DNA of 55,507 bases from an uncultured Clostridia bacterium. Its GTDB lineage: Bacteria > Bacillota > Clostridia > Christensenellales > Aristaeellaceae. The DNA is taken from positions 1-55,507 of the forward strand of contig CAMJUL010000018.1 of NCBI GenBank assembly GCA_946408995.1, given 5' to 3'. Below the pieces are notes generated by a model. The model was not told where the DNA came from. It did no database searches and was given only the letters and a program-made list of their open reading frames with translations. The translations under genes and the position numbers were made by a program. Positions 42,666 to 50,114 of the stretch are shown one piece after another (position 1 is the first letter of the stretch; each line of letters starts with the position of its first letter).

Positions 42666-44204
42666 ATGAATTCCTTCCGCTATGCCCCGGACACCGCCGT
42701 GGTCCAGACCACCCAGGGCCCCGTGCGCGGCTGTATCGCAGGGGACATCGCCAGCTTCAAGGGCATCCCCTATGCCCATGCCCGCCGTTTCCACGCCCCG
42801 GAGCCCCCCGCTCCCTCAAAGGACGTCTTTGACGCCACCAGCTTCGGGTTTGTCTGTCCCCTGCTGAGCCAGGGCCGTCCCTCGGGCGAATTGTACGTGC
42901 CCCACCGCTTCTGGCCCCAGGACGAGGACTGTATGAACCTGAACATCTGGACCCCCGCCCCGGACGGCGGCAGGCGTCCGGTACTGGTATGGCTCCACGG
43001 GGGCGGCTACACCGCCGGCTCCGCCATCGAGCACATCGCCTACGAGGGGGAGAACATGGCCCGGTACGGGGACGCGGTGGTGGTCACGGTGAACCACCGG
43101 CTGAACATCCTGGGCTATCTGGACCTGTCCGCCTTTGGGGAGGAATACGAGAATTCCGGCAACGCCGGGGGCGAGGACATCATCGCCGCCCTCCGGTGGG
43201 TCCGGGACAACATCGCCGCCTTCGGGGGCGACCCGGGGAACGTCACGGTCTTCGGCCAGTCCGGCGGGGGCGGCAAGGTGACCACGCTGCTCCAGTCCCC
43301 GGCTGCGGACGGTCTGTACCACCGGGGCTTCAACATGAGCGGCGTCCTTGGCGCCCTGATGGGCGACGAAACCCAAAGCGGCCGGGACCTGGTGCTGGAT
43401 ATGCAAAAGCGCCTTCGGCTGAAAAGCGTCCGTTCCCTGGAGACCGTGCCCTACCGCCGCCTGGCGGACGCCTACCTGGCCCTTGCGCCCCGGTACCGCA
43501 GGGCGGGCGGCTACACCGGCTGCCGGCCCCATGTGAACAGTCATTATCTGGGGGATCCCTGCGCAGTGGGATTCCGGAAGGAGACCGCCCGGATCCCGCT
43601 GCTGGTGGGCAGCGTCTTCGGGGAGTTTTCCTCCTTCGTCCCCTTCCCCTATGACAGGACGCTGGACGACGCCCGGGCGGAGGCCTTCCTGCGGACCCTT
43701 TACGGGGAGGCTCTGGGCGACGCCCCCAGCCTTTTCCGGGAGGCCTATCCGGAGCGCCCCCTGATGGACCTTGTCAATCTGGATACGGTTTTCCGCGCCC
43801 CGGAAATCGAATACCTCCACCTCCGCAGCGCCATGAACCAAAGCACCTACGCCTACCTGTTCAACCAGGACATGCCCGTGGACGGCGGCCGCACCCCCTG
43901 GCACTGCGCAGACATCCCCTTTGTGTTCCATAATACCGATCTGATTCCCTACACCTGGATGGAGGGCGTGACGGAGGATCTGGAGAAGGCGGTGTTCGAC
44001 AGCGTCATGGCTTTTGCCCGCACCGGCGACCCCAACAATCCCGCCGTGCCCGCCTGGGCGCCCTGCCGCCCGGAGGCGGAAAGCACCCTGATCCTGGACG
44101 CCCATCCCCGGGTACGGGTCAACTATGACCATGCCCTGATCCCCGCCGCGGCCGCCGCCCAGCAGGCCCGCCGCCTGAAGGCCGACCGGAACATCCAGCA
44201 TTGA
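42666..44204 (+). CDS. Type B carboxylesterase
   Basis: Protein of 512 residues of the carboxylesterase/lipase family. The oxyanion hole HGGGY is at 111-115; the nucleophile elbow FGQSGGGGK places Ser199; EDCMNLNIWTP is a typical early block. WVRDNIAAFGGDPGNVT precedes the nucleophile. The catalytic His is probably in TPWHCADIPFVF. There is no signal peptide, so it should be cytoplasmic. The substrate is unknown. The start follows AAAGGAGG. The R3 repeat begins right after the stop codon. Confidence 0.94.
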   Translation: MNSFRYAPDTAVVQTTQGPVRGCIAGDIASFKGIPYAHARRFHAPEPPAPSKDVFDATSFGFVCPLLSQGRPSGELYVPHRFWPQDEDCMNLNIWTPAPDGGRRPVLVWLHGGGYTAGSAIEHIAYEGENMARYGDAVVVTVNHRLNILGYLDLSAFGEEYENSGNAGGEDIIAALRWVRDNIAAFGGDPGNVTVFGQSGGGGKVTTLLQSPAADGLYHRGFNMSGVLGALMGDETQSGRDLVLDMQKRLRLKSVRSLETVPYRRLADAYLALAPRYRRAGGYTGCRPHVNSHYLGDPCAVGFRKETARIPLLVGSVFGEFSSFVPFPYDRTLDDARAEAFLRTLYGEALGDAPSLFREAYPERPLMDLVNLDTVFRAPEIEYLHLRSAMNQSTYAYLFNQDMPVDGGRTPWHCADIPFVFHNTDLIPYTWMEGVTEDLEKAVFDSVMAFARTGDPNNPAVPAWAPCRPEAESTLILDAHPRVRVNYDHALIPAAAAAQQARRLKADRNIQH

Positions 44205-44262
44205 CGGGCGGGGCGGGGGAAAATGTGAAATGTGAAGAGTGAAAAGTGGAATGACGGGGACG
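44205..44262 (+). repeat. Dispersed purine-rich repeat, copy R3
   Basis: GGGCGGGGCGGGGGAAAATG, then TGAAATGTGAAGAGTGAAA and AGTGGAATGACGGGGACGG. It starts at the base after the carboxylesterase stop and ends about 110 bases before the LysM pseudogene. Confidence 0.7.
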
Positions 44263-44371
44263 GAGCATCAACAAAGGGACTGCTGCGGCAGAAGGATGGA
44301 GCAGGCGGCACCTGTCTTCGCTTGAAAAGAATTAATAAAAGCCCGCGGGCTTAAAACGAAGGTTGAAGGCA

Positions 44372-44627
44372 ATGCCTGAATTTGAAGATATCCAAGCCCT
44401 CGAACCGGGCATGGACGAAATGGACCGGACCGCCGGCGGCGCCAGCCGCCGCGCCCCCCCTGAAGGCCAGGGCCGGCTTCATCCTCTACAAGGTCAAGGC
44501 CGGCGTCCCCCTCAGCCCCATCGCGGGCCGGCATCACTGCACCGTCAGCGGCCTTATGCGCCGGAACCCCAATATCACCAACAAGAGCCGCATCTGCGTC
44601 CACGAATGCCTCTGCATCCGCGCGTAA
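44372..44627 (+). pseudogene. Frameshifted copy of the LysM double-glycine-leader gene
   Basis: The leader part (LEPGMDEMDRTAGGAS) is in the frame of the ATG at 44372. The LysM part (LKARAGFILYKVKAGVPLSPI...CTVSG...RNPNI..ICVHECLCIRA) is in the next frame. A run of seven C at 44454-44460 lies at the break; with six C the alignment to the intact paralogue at 39789 is gapless. The ribosome binding site is also weakened (GAAGG instead of GGAGG), and the LysM core has lost the PGDTL turn. Homology covers the upstream region, the gene and the terminator, so the whole cassette was duplicated. Confidence 0.85.
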
Positions 44628-44631
44628 AAAA

Positions 44632-44682
44632 GCGGCAGCGAAAGGGCCTCCGTCCCATGAACGGAGGCCTTTTCGCTGCCGC
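44632..44682 (+). terminator. Terminator of the LysM pseudogene
   Basis: GCGGCAGCGAAA-GGCCTCCGT pairs with ACGGAGGCC-TTTTCGCTGCCGC, the same design as 40048-40099. Confidence 0.85.
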
Positions 44683-44769
44683 CGGCTGTATCAGCAGTAC
44701 GCGTCCAACGCAGTACGAGTGGTCAGGACGAACTGCCGGGAACTGCAACCCAAAGCGCGGTCTGTCGGC

Positions 44770-45270
44770 TCAATCGGCTGACCGTGCCTGTTTCATGTAT
44801 TCCTGCAATGCGGTGTATTCCCGCAGACAGGTGCCGCGCTGCTCCTCGCTGACATCCGCATAGTCCTGATGATGGGAGAACAGGTCGATCGCATCCCGCA
44901 ATGGAATCCATTGCGGTTCAAGGCCCCGCTTTTTCTCCGCGGCCGTCAGGTTCATCTTTCCCCGGCCCGTAATATTACAGATAAAATAATGGCTGATATA
45001 GCGGTATTCCTCGTAATACTCGTACAGCGTCAGAAATTGCTTTATAGGTTGAACCAGATAGCCGGTTTCCTCTTCCACTTCTCTTTTGCAGCACATCTCG
45101 GGCGTTTCGCCCTCTTCCATGCCGCCGCCGGGCACAAGCCACCAGCCCGATACGGTTTCATGGGAAAGCAGGATCATCCCATCCCGGATGACCACCGCGC
45201 GGCTTCCGCCGCGGGTTTTGGTGAAGGTGTCAAAACGGTTGGCACCGGATATTTCGATTTCTTTCATCAT
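44770..45270 (-). CDS. Nudix hydrolase
   Basis: Protein of 166 residues. The Nudix box is complete: GGMEEGETPEMCCKREVEEE plus TGY, from about residue 49, giving the metal-binding REVEEE core. It hydrolyses a nucleoside diphosphate-linked compound, unspecified. Its ATG overlaps the stop of a DUF1016 remnant (TGATG). Base composition is closer to AT-rich than that of the housekeeping genes, and the genes upstream look acquired. Confidence 0.93.
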   Translation of the reverse strand: MMKEIEISGANRFDTFTKTRGGSRAVVIRDGMILLSHETVSGWWLVPGGGMEEGETPEMCCKREVEEETGYLVQPIKQFLTLYEYYEEYRYISHYFICNITGRGKMNLTAAEKKRGLEPQWIPLRDAIDLFSHHQDYADVSEEQRGTCLREYTALQEYMKQARSAD

Positions 45271-45491
45271 TCATTTTCCTGATTCAATCGTTTTTTCATT
45301 TCTTCAATGTCCGGCAGCGCTTTTCTCAGTTCTTCCGACATATCTTTGGATGTCTTCCATGCAGCATCTCCCATGGGGCTGCTGTAATCCTGGATGACAT
45401 AATCCACAAAGGACTTGTTCCTATCCTTGCAAAGAATAAGGCCGATATCCATGGTATTCGTCTTTCCCGTAGTTAAGAAAATCAAAAGCAC
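45267..45491 (-). pseudogene. C-terminal remnant of a DUF1016 (YhcG-type PDDEXK) nuclease
   Basis: Only 74 residues remain. GKTNTMDIGLILCKDRNKSFVDY resembles the end of the nuclease domain, where DIGLxLCKDKN follows the catalytic block; SPMGDAAWKTSKDMSEELRKALPD continues the family tail. Full-length members have about 340 residues, so the N-terminal domain and the catalytic strand are lost. It now sits coupled to the Nudix gene and may be translated as a fragment. Confidence 0.6.
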
Positions 45492-45503
45492 TGTCCGTGC
45501 AAG

Positions 45504-46124
45504 TCAGGATTTCCTGTGTTGACCGCCGAAATGTCTGTATGCCAGAACTCCGATGGGAAGGAAATACACACACCACGCAACAAGAGCAAGTCTTCCGCCG
45601 AGACCGTCGCCGCCGGACGACATCTTTGAAAACATTCCCGTCATTGGCATAAATGTGCAGCTAAAGTAGAAAACCCCATGTATCATCATAAGTGCTTTGA
45701 GCCGCTTGTCCGCTTTGTTCTTTGCTCTCATCGAAAGCCCTGTGAAGAAAGTCGAAAGCGCCATTATACCGTAGCCGAGCAGGTCATAGTTGAAGATGAG
45801 CCCGCACTTGCCCATGGCTAACAGATTTGCCGCCTGTTCGTTCAGATCTTCGTTCTTTACTGTGGTCAGCTGTGCAAAGTAGACCAACATAATAAACACA
45901 CAGTACACCGCTGCAAGAACCATACCGATATTTGCAGCGACTTTGCGGTCGCTATCGCATTCGTTGTGAAGCCCTGCCGTCATCATAATGAACCCAAGCG
46001 GCAGAATAAGGCACACAAAGTAGCTTCCCATAGAATCATTGATGATCAGAAGCAGCGCAAACAAAAAAACGGTCACTGTAACGATCGCTGAACCAACCTT
46101 TGGGATCACTCTGTTCAGATCCAT
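45504..46124 (-). CDS. Integral membrane protein of unknown function
   Basis: Protein of 206 residues with about six predicted membrane segments (for example VTVTVFLFALLLIIN, YFVCLILPLGFIMMTAGL, GMVLAAVYCVFIMLVYF, GVFYFSCTFMP and LALVAWCVYFLPIGVLAY). The start follows GAGGGAG. I do not recognise the family. Codon use and composition are AT-richer than most of the window. Its neighbours are remnants or small stress genes. Confidence 0.65.
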   Translation of the reverse strand: MDLNRVIPKVGSAIVTVTVFLFALLLIINDSMGSYFVCLILPLGFIMMTAGLHNECDSDRKVAANIGMVLAAVYCVFIMLVYFAQLTTVKNEDLNEQAANLLAMGKCGLIFNYDLLGYGIMALSTFFTGLSMRAKNKADKRLKALMMIHGVFYFSCTFMPMTGMFSKMSSGGDGLGGRLALVAWCVYFLPIGVLAYRHFGGQHRKS

Positions 46125-46338
46125 TTACCCATTCTCCCTCAAATGTCGATTTGTTATTTGTTGATCGCCATACAACTCAAAACCGCTTCTGTCAAATCCT
46201 GAACGGCCATGTTTCGAGCCACAATCAATGTACCACGAAACACAGCCTTCTGAAAGTGTTTGCTCATTGCATATCCTGATCATCCTGCAAAAAACTCCCG
46301 CAAGGCGCATCACCCTGCGGAAGTCTCTCTGTCTGTCC

Positions 46339-46655
46339 TTATGCCGCGATCCGCATGTACTGCCTGACGCTGATGCGGAACCTGGTTTCGGCCGGATTCG
46401 GATTGATACAATCCCAGCCTGTTCCTCCGTTCACATGCCCGAGTTGTCCAGGATTCCGTTCTTTCACGTTTTATTCCACTGTTCTCTTTTCGCCTTCGGG
46501 ATAAAAGCGTTCTCCACAGGGGGATACACATCAAAACTCATCGCCGGCAGCCGAGCAGGAAAATCCGGGTTTTTTATAAAAGCCGGGTCAGGCTTCCCGA
46601 TTTCAATCCTGCCATGATCCCACGCTTTTTCAATTGTTTCGCCGCCGGCATACAT
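46339..46655 (-). pseudogene. Frameshifted remnant of an unidentified gene
   Basis: Two frames together give a plausible protein end. The first runs AWDHGRIEIGKPDP, NPDFPARLPAMSFDVYPP, AFIPKAKREQWN. The second runs NVKERNPGQLGHVNGGTGWD, PAETRFRISVRQYMRIAA, then TAA at 46341-46339. They join if one base is restored near 46467. The family is not recognised. 46125-46338 and 46656-46800 show no gene I can support. Confidence 0.4.
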
Positions 46656-46800
46656 CCGCAGACGAAGCCTCCGTTTCCCGCAGCGCTGCTGCTCCCCCTC
46701 GATACAGGCACTTGCCTATTAAACAATTTTGATTATATTCTGTATCTCCTGGTATTCTGATTCCACTGATTGTCCATGAAGCATGGGTTATCAGATTTTC

Positions 46801-46820
46801 TGTTGCCAAATTGTTGCCAC
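46801..46820. repeat. att-like direct repeat, copy 1
   Basis: TGTTGCCAAATTGTTGCCAC. It matches 48184-48201 at 17 of 18 positions, and the pair brackets the higBA/XRE segment. Confidence 0.55.
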
Positions 46821-46822
46821 AC

Positions 46823-47125
46823 TTACAGGGCAGGAGCTGCGTAGGGTTTGATCGTAGTGATATCTCCATCCAGCTTTTCGATCAGTTCCCGAACCTCGAT
46901 ATCATTCTGCATATCCAGGAAGTAACGGTCAGACACACCGAAAAAGCGTCCCAACCGGATAGAAGTATCAGCTGTGATTTTTCTTCTGTTATGGAGAATA
47001 TCCTGAATTCTGGAAGTCGGCACATGAATACTGTGTGCAAGTTTATAGGCGGTGAGATTCATCGGGATCATGAATTCTTCCGTGAGAATTTCGCCCATCG
47101 TAGGGGTTGGAATGCGATTGCTCAT
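46823..47125 (-). CDS. higA: HigA-family antitoxin
   Basis: Protein of 100 residues with the HigA/VapI layout: PTPTMGEILTEEFMIPMNLTAYKLAHSI, then the XRE helix-turn-helix (VPTSRIQDILHNRRKITADTSIRLGRFFG), followed by SDRYFLDMQNDIEVR. It follows AAGGAGG. It should bind HigB and also the palindrome at 47440-47466 to repress its own operon. Confidence 0.95.
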   Translation of the reverse strand: MSNRIPTPTMGEILTEEFMIPMNLTAYKLAHSIHVPTSRIQDILHNRRKITADTSIRLGRFFGVSDRYFLDMQNDIEVRELIEKLDGDITTIKPYAAPAL

Positions 47126-47152
47126 GGCGTTTCCTCCTTCCCAACAATTCTG

Positions 47153-47434
47153 TCAGTGATAATCGACAATCTCCACATCAAAGAAGTTGTTGCCTTCGAC
47201 ACAAAAGCAGATCCGGTACTGATCATTGATCCGAATGCTGTATTGTCCTTTCCGGTTACCATCCAGCTTTTCCAGACGGTTGGCAGGCGGGACGCGCAGA
47301 TCCTCCAGGCATCCTGCATTGTCAATCATGATCAGTTTCCTTAATGCGACCGATTGAATGGATTGCGGGAGCTTCCGGGAGAAAGCCTGATTGTAGACTT
47401 TTTCTGTCTCCCTGTCAGCAAAGCTTCTGATCAT
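47153..47434 (-). CDS. higB: HigB/RelE-type toxin
   Basis: 93 residues from the ATG at 47434 (MIRSFADRETEKVYNQ). RKLIMIDNAGCLEDLRVPPANRLEKLDGNRKGQYSIRINDQYRICF is the classic HigB core, with Arg residues of the mRNA-interferase site. The order higB-higA is as usual for this family, with a 27-base gap. No SD precedes the start, and the -10 box ends six bases before it, so the mRNA may be leaderless. Confidence 0.95.
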   Translation of the reverse strand: MIRSFADRETEKVYNQAFSRKLPQSIQSVALRKLIMIDNAGCLEDLRVPPANRLEKLDGNRKGQYSIRINDQYRICFCVEGNNFFDVEIVDYH

Positions 47435-47439
47435 GAAAA

Positions 47440-47470
47440 CAGTATACACGATTCACGTGTATACTGTCAA
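47440..47470 (-). promoter_or_regulatory. higBA promoter with overlapping palindromic operator
   Basis: CAGTATACACG-ATTCA-CGTGTATACTG (47440-47466) is a perfect 11-bp inverted repeat. On the minus strand, TTGACA (47470-47465) and TATACT (47446-47441), 18 bases apart, flank or overlap its arms. HigA binding here would block the promoter. Confidence 0.8.
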
Positions 47471-47540
47471 GACTGTTTCATGGTCGTGTCTTGATCACAT
47501 ACCATTTCTTATACTCGAGTAACTTCCACAGTGGAACTTA

Positions 47541-47583
47541 CGGTAGACGTTACTTTGAAAAAAATAGCGGTAGACGTTACTTT
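47541..47583 (+). repeat. Tandem direct repeat upstream of the XRE remnant
   Basis: CGGTAGACGTTACTTT occurs at 47541-47556 and again at 47568-47583, each followed by an A-rich tract. A third, partial similarity (GAGTAACTTCCACAG) lies just before. It may be an operator or decayed repeat DNA. Confidence 0.5.
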
Positions 47584-47589
47584 AAGAAA

Positions 47590-48069
47590 AAAACAAAGGA
47601 GGTCTGCCACTACCTTGGTATAAAGGCAGGACTGCCGGAGAAAACGGCTGATATCCGCATGGCACAGTACGAAGCTGGAACCAGAACACCCAAAGAAGAT
47701 CTGACGCAATCCCTGGCGAATGCGCTGGGCGTTTCTCCTCTGGCGCTGAACACGCCGGACATAGACAGCGATCTGGGACTGATGCATACGCTGTTTACAT
47801 TGGAAGACCGGTATGGACTGACCATTGAGACCCGTGACGGGGAAGTACTTTTCTGTGTTGATCCCCGGAAAGGGAAGGGAGCTGCCAGGCTGAATGAGAT
47901 GGTGTATTCGTGGGCACCGGTGATGGAAAAGTACCGCGCCGGTGAAATCAGCAAGGAAGAATAGGATGACTGGCGGTACAACTATCCGCGGGATGACAAC
48001 TCCCAGATCTGGTCGATTGTTCCTTCTGCCGGGCTGATGGACAGTATCGTTCGGGATGTGAAGAAATAA
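47590..48069 (+). pseudogene. XRE-family regulator, N-terminally truncated with amber codon
   Basis: Recognisable parts are the end of an XRE helix-turn-helix (GLPEKTADIRMAQYEAGTRTPKED and the ANALGVSPLALNTPDID block). An effector-like C-terminal domain follows (LMHTLFTLEDRYGLTIETRDG, ...YSWAPVMEKYRAGEISKEE). TAG at 47962-47964 interrupts the frame, which continues with DDWRYNYPRDDNSQ to TAA at 48067. Full-length relatives read EEY(D/x)xWRYNYP here, so TAG has replaced a Tyr codon. The first HTH helices are missing and replaced by repeat-derived residues. Confidence 0.7.
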
Positions 48070-48107
48070 CACGCTGACAGACCTCCTTTGGAATAACAGG
48101 CAACATG

Positions 48108-48149
48108 AAAAGGGCCAACTGACATCAGAAAATCAGTTAGCCCTTTTTT
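48108..48149. terminator. Terminator after the XRE remnant
   Basis: AAAAGGGC-AACTGA / TCAGTT-A-GCCCTTTTTT stem with a 10-base loop. Confidence 0.75.
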
Positions 48150-48183
48150 CGTTATTCTATGGAGTTCAATCAATTTTATCAGA

Positions 48184-48205
48184 TGTTGCCAAATCGTTGC
48201 CAAAC
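48184..48205. repeat. att-like direct repeat, copy 2
   Basis: TGTTGCCAAATCGTTGCC, then AAAC. It is the second copy of the 46801 repeat and marks a change back to GC-rich housekeeping DNA. Confidence 0.55.
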
Positions 48206-48261
48206 GCCCCTTTTAAGGATCAACTTTCCTTTGCTTTCAAGGGCTGTAGCCGATTTGACTG

Positions 48262-49800
48262 TCATTCCCCCTCGATAATAAACACCTTGGTGTTCCTTTG
48301 GGCGTGGGTCCAGATCCACCAGCTGTTGACGCCGTTGGTGTCGTCGCTGGCCTGCACGGCCACCCGGATGCAGCCGTGGCTGGCCTTGCGGCCCAGCAGG
48401 GACGCGTGGGGACGGAAATCCATATCATAATCCGCCGTCCGCGCATACCCGATGGAGTGGATCAGGTCTCCCCCGTTGATGCGGATCACGTTCAGGAAGC
48501 GGGCATAGCTCTCGTCCCGGAAGCTGAGCATACGGGTCCCGGTCAGGAAAACCCCGGCCTTGGTCTCGGCCCGGGTGCGGCCGCCCACGTCCTGGCTGCC
48601 GGTGGAGACATACACGGTCCCCAGGGGATGCCCCGCCTGCCACACGGTCAAGCGCTGGCTGGCCTTGTCCACCACCAGGGCCATGCGGGTGCTGACGGGC
48701 TGCCAGGTCAGGTCGGTCCGGCGGACCCAGCCCTCGATATAGGCGCCTTCCTTGATCCGGTACGCCCCGATGCGGGCCCAGCCCGGCACCGACAGATCCA
48801 GCACAGACACGCCCACGGTGCGGCAGGTGACGTATCCCACCCCCGCGGACTGCTCATAGGGATTTTCCCGTATCATCAGGCCGTTGCCCTCGTACCCCTC
48901 CAGCACCCACACCGGCGAAGTCAGGAAGGCCCACACCGCCTCATCCCCGCCCTCCGTGGGGTAGGCATAGGGGTCGTGGAGGGAAAGTTCCGGTTTTTCG
49001 GGGGCGGAGAGCAGCGTCAGGGGCTGCTCGATGACCTCCTCCGGCCGGGCCTCGGACCAGAAGCGCAGGGTATATTCCCCGGCGGCCGCCGTCTGGCCGG
49101 CGGATTTGCCGTCCCACTTCCATTCGGTGTTCACGCCGCCCTCGCACTGGATGCTCCTGCTGAACACCACGGTCTGGTCCGCCTTGCGCACCACCTGGGC
49201 TTTGACGACGCCGCCGGCCATCAGCTCCAGGTCCACGTGCAGCACGCCGGGGGTTCCGGGGCACCAGGCGTCCAGCTCCGGGAAGGCATACAGCAGCTTC
49301 GCCTCAGGCTTGACGACGGTCACGGTCCGCTCCAGGGTCTGCTCCGTCCCCCCGTCAGGCGTATAATAACAGATCAGGCTCGCCAGTCCCTCCGGCAGGG
49401 GCTCCCCGTTCCAGACGCAGGCCGGCCAGGAGAAGGAAAACGTACCCGCCGCAGCCTCATAGGCTGTCAGGGCGTTTTCCGGGATCACGGTGCTCACCCG
49501 GCTGCGCACGGCCACGGTGACCCGGCCCGGCGCCGGCAGGGTCACCGCAACGGTGTTCTGCCCGTAGGGGGCCGCGTTGGCGGGGGTCTTCATCTCAAAA
49601 GGGCATCCCTCGGTCCCGGTGACGGTCACCTGCCGCTCCGGCTGGGGCAGCAGGCCCGGCATCGCCTCCTCGAAGGGGACGCCAGCGGTGCCCTGGCCTT
49701 CGGTCACGGCCGGGGCCACAAAGCCCGCCTCCGCCCCCGCGGACAGGGCCAGGGCGGCCAGCAAAAGACAAACGGCGCAAAACGCGCAAAGCTTCCTCAT
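48262..49800 (-). CDS. Secreted L,D-transpeptidase (YkuD domain)
   Basis: About 512 residues. The ATG at 49800 is seven bases after AAAGGAG; an ATG two codons upstream is too close. A signal peptide (FCAVCLLLAALALSAGA) is followed by Ig-like or bacterial-surface domains of about 250 residues and an SH3-like segment (YIEGWVRRTDLTWQPV). The C-terminal YkuD domain holds MALVVDKASQRLTVWQ, LIHSIGY and SHGCIRV with catalytic His and Cys. It should make 3-3 cross-links in peptidoglycan or attach proteins to it. Confidence 0.93.
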   Translation of the reverse strand: MRKLCAFCAVCLLLAALALSAGAEAGFVAPAVTEGQGTAGVPFEEAMPGLLPQPERQVTVTGTEGCPFEMKTPANAAPYGQNTVAVTLPAPGRVTVAVRSRVSTVIPENALTAYEAAAGTFSFSWPACVWNGEPLPEGLASLICYYTPDGGTEQTLERTVTVVKPEAKLLYAFPELDAWCPGTPGVLHVDLELMAGGVVKAQVVRKADQTVVFSRSIQCEGGVNTEWKWDGKSAGQTAAAGEYTLRFWSEARPEEVIEQPLTLLSAPEKPELSLHDPYAYPTEGGDEAVWAFLTSPVWVLEGYEGNGLMIRENPYEQSAGVGYVTCRTVGVSVLDLSVPGWARIGAYRIKEGAYIEGWVRRTDLTWQPVSTRMALVVDKASQRLTVWQAGHPLGTVYVSTGSQDVGGRTRAETKAGVFLTGTRMLSFRDESYARFLNVIRINGGDLIHSIGYARTADYDMDFRPHASLLGRKASHGCIRVAVQASDDTNGVNSWWIWTHAQRNTKVFIIEGE

Positions 49801-49926
49801 TTTCATGCTCCTTTACGTGCCGCCCGGGGCGGCAGGGATCTTCCGGGACATTATACCATAGAAAGCCTTCCATCGTATAGTCCGCCAGCCCGTCTTTTCC
49901 CGGGGTTCACGCATGATGCGGGCGCA

Positions 49927-49951
49927 CGCAGGGGGGAAGCTTCCCTCCCTG
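49927..49951. repeat. Inverted repeat between divergent genes
   Basis: GCAGGGGGGAAG / CTTCCCTCCCTGC, imperfect by one base, centred on AAGCTT. The rest of the 49801-50062 interval shows nothing recognisable. It might be an operator for either gene. Confidence 0.35.
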
Positions 49952-50062
49952 CCCGGTCCCCGGCCGGAAGCTCCGCAATCGGACCCCGGTCCCGTACACG
50001 CTTTTCCTTCCGGGGATCATCAGGGCCCCCTCATCTCCCCCGGCGCCTTTTCCCCGCTTTGG

Positions 50063-50090
50063 TTGACATTTGAACCGCTTGGGCTACAAT
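50063..50090 (+). promoter_or_regulatory. Promoter of the NCS2 permease gene
   Basis: TTGACA and TACAAT with 16 bases between. The predicted transcript start lies only about 20 bases before the start codon, leaving no room for a purine riboswitch. Confidence 0.75.
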
Positions 50091-50114
50091 AGGAGGCAAA
50101 GGAGGTGCTTTCCC

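Noticed and set aside
47541-47583. Possible CRISPR repeats
   Set aside because: Only two units, short non-unique spacer, no cas genes.
49801-50114. Purine riboswitch before the nucleobase permease
   Set aside because: The promoter lies about 25 bases from the start codon, and no conserved riboswitch core is present.
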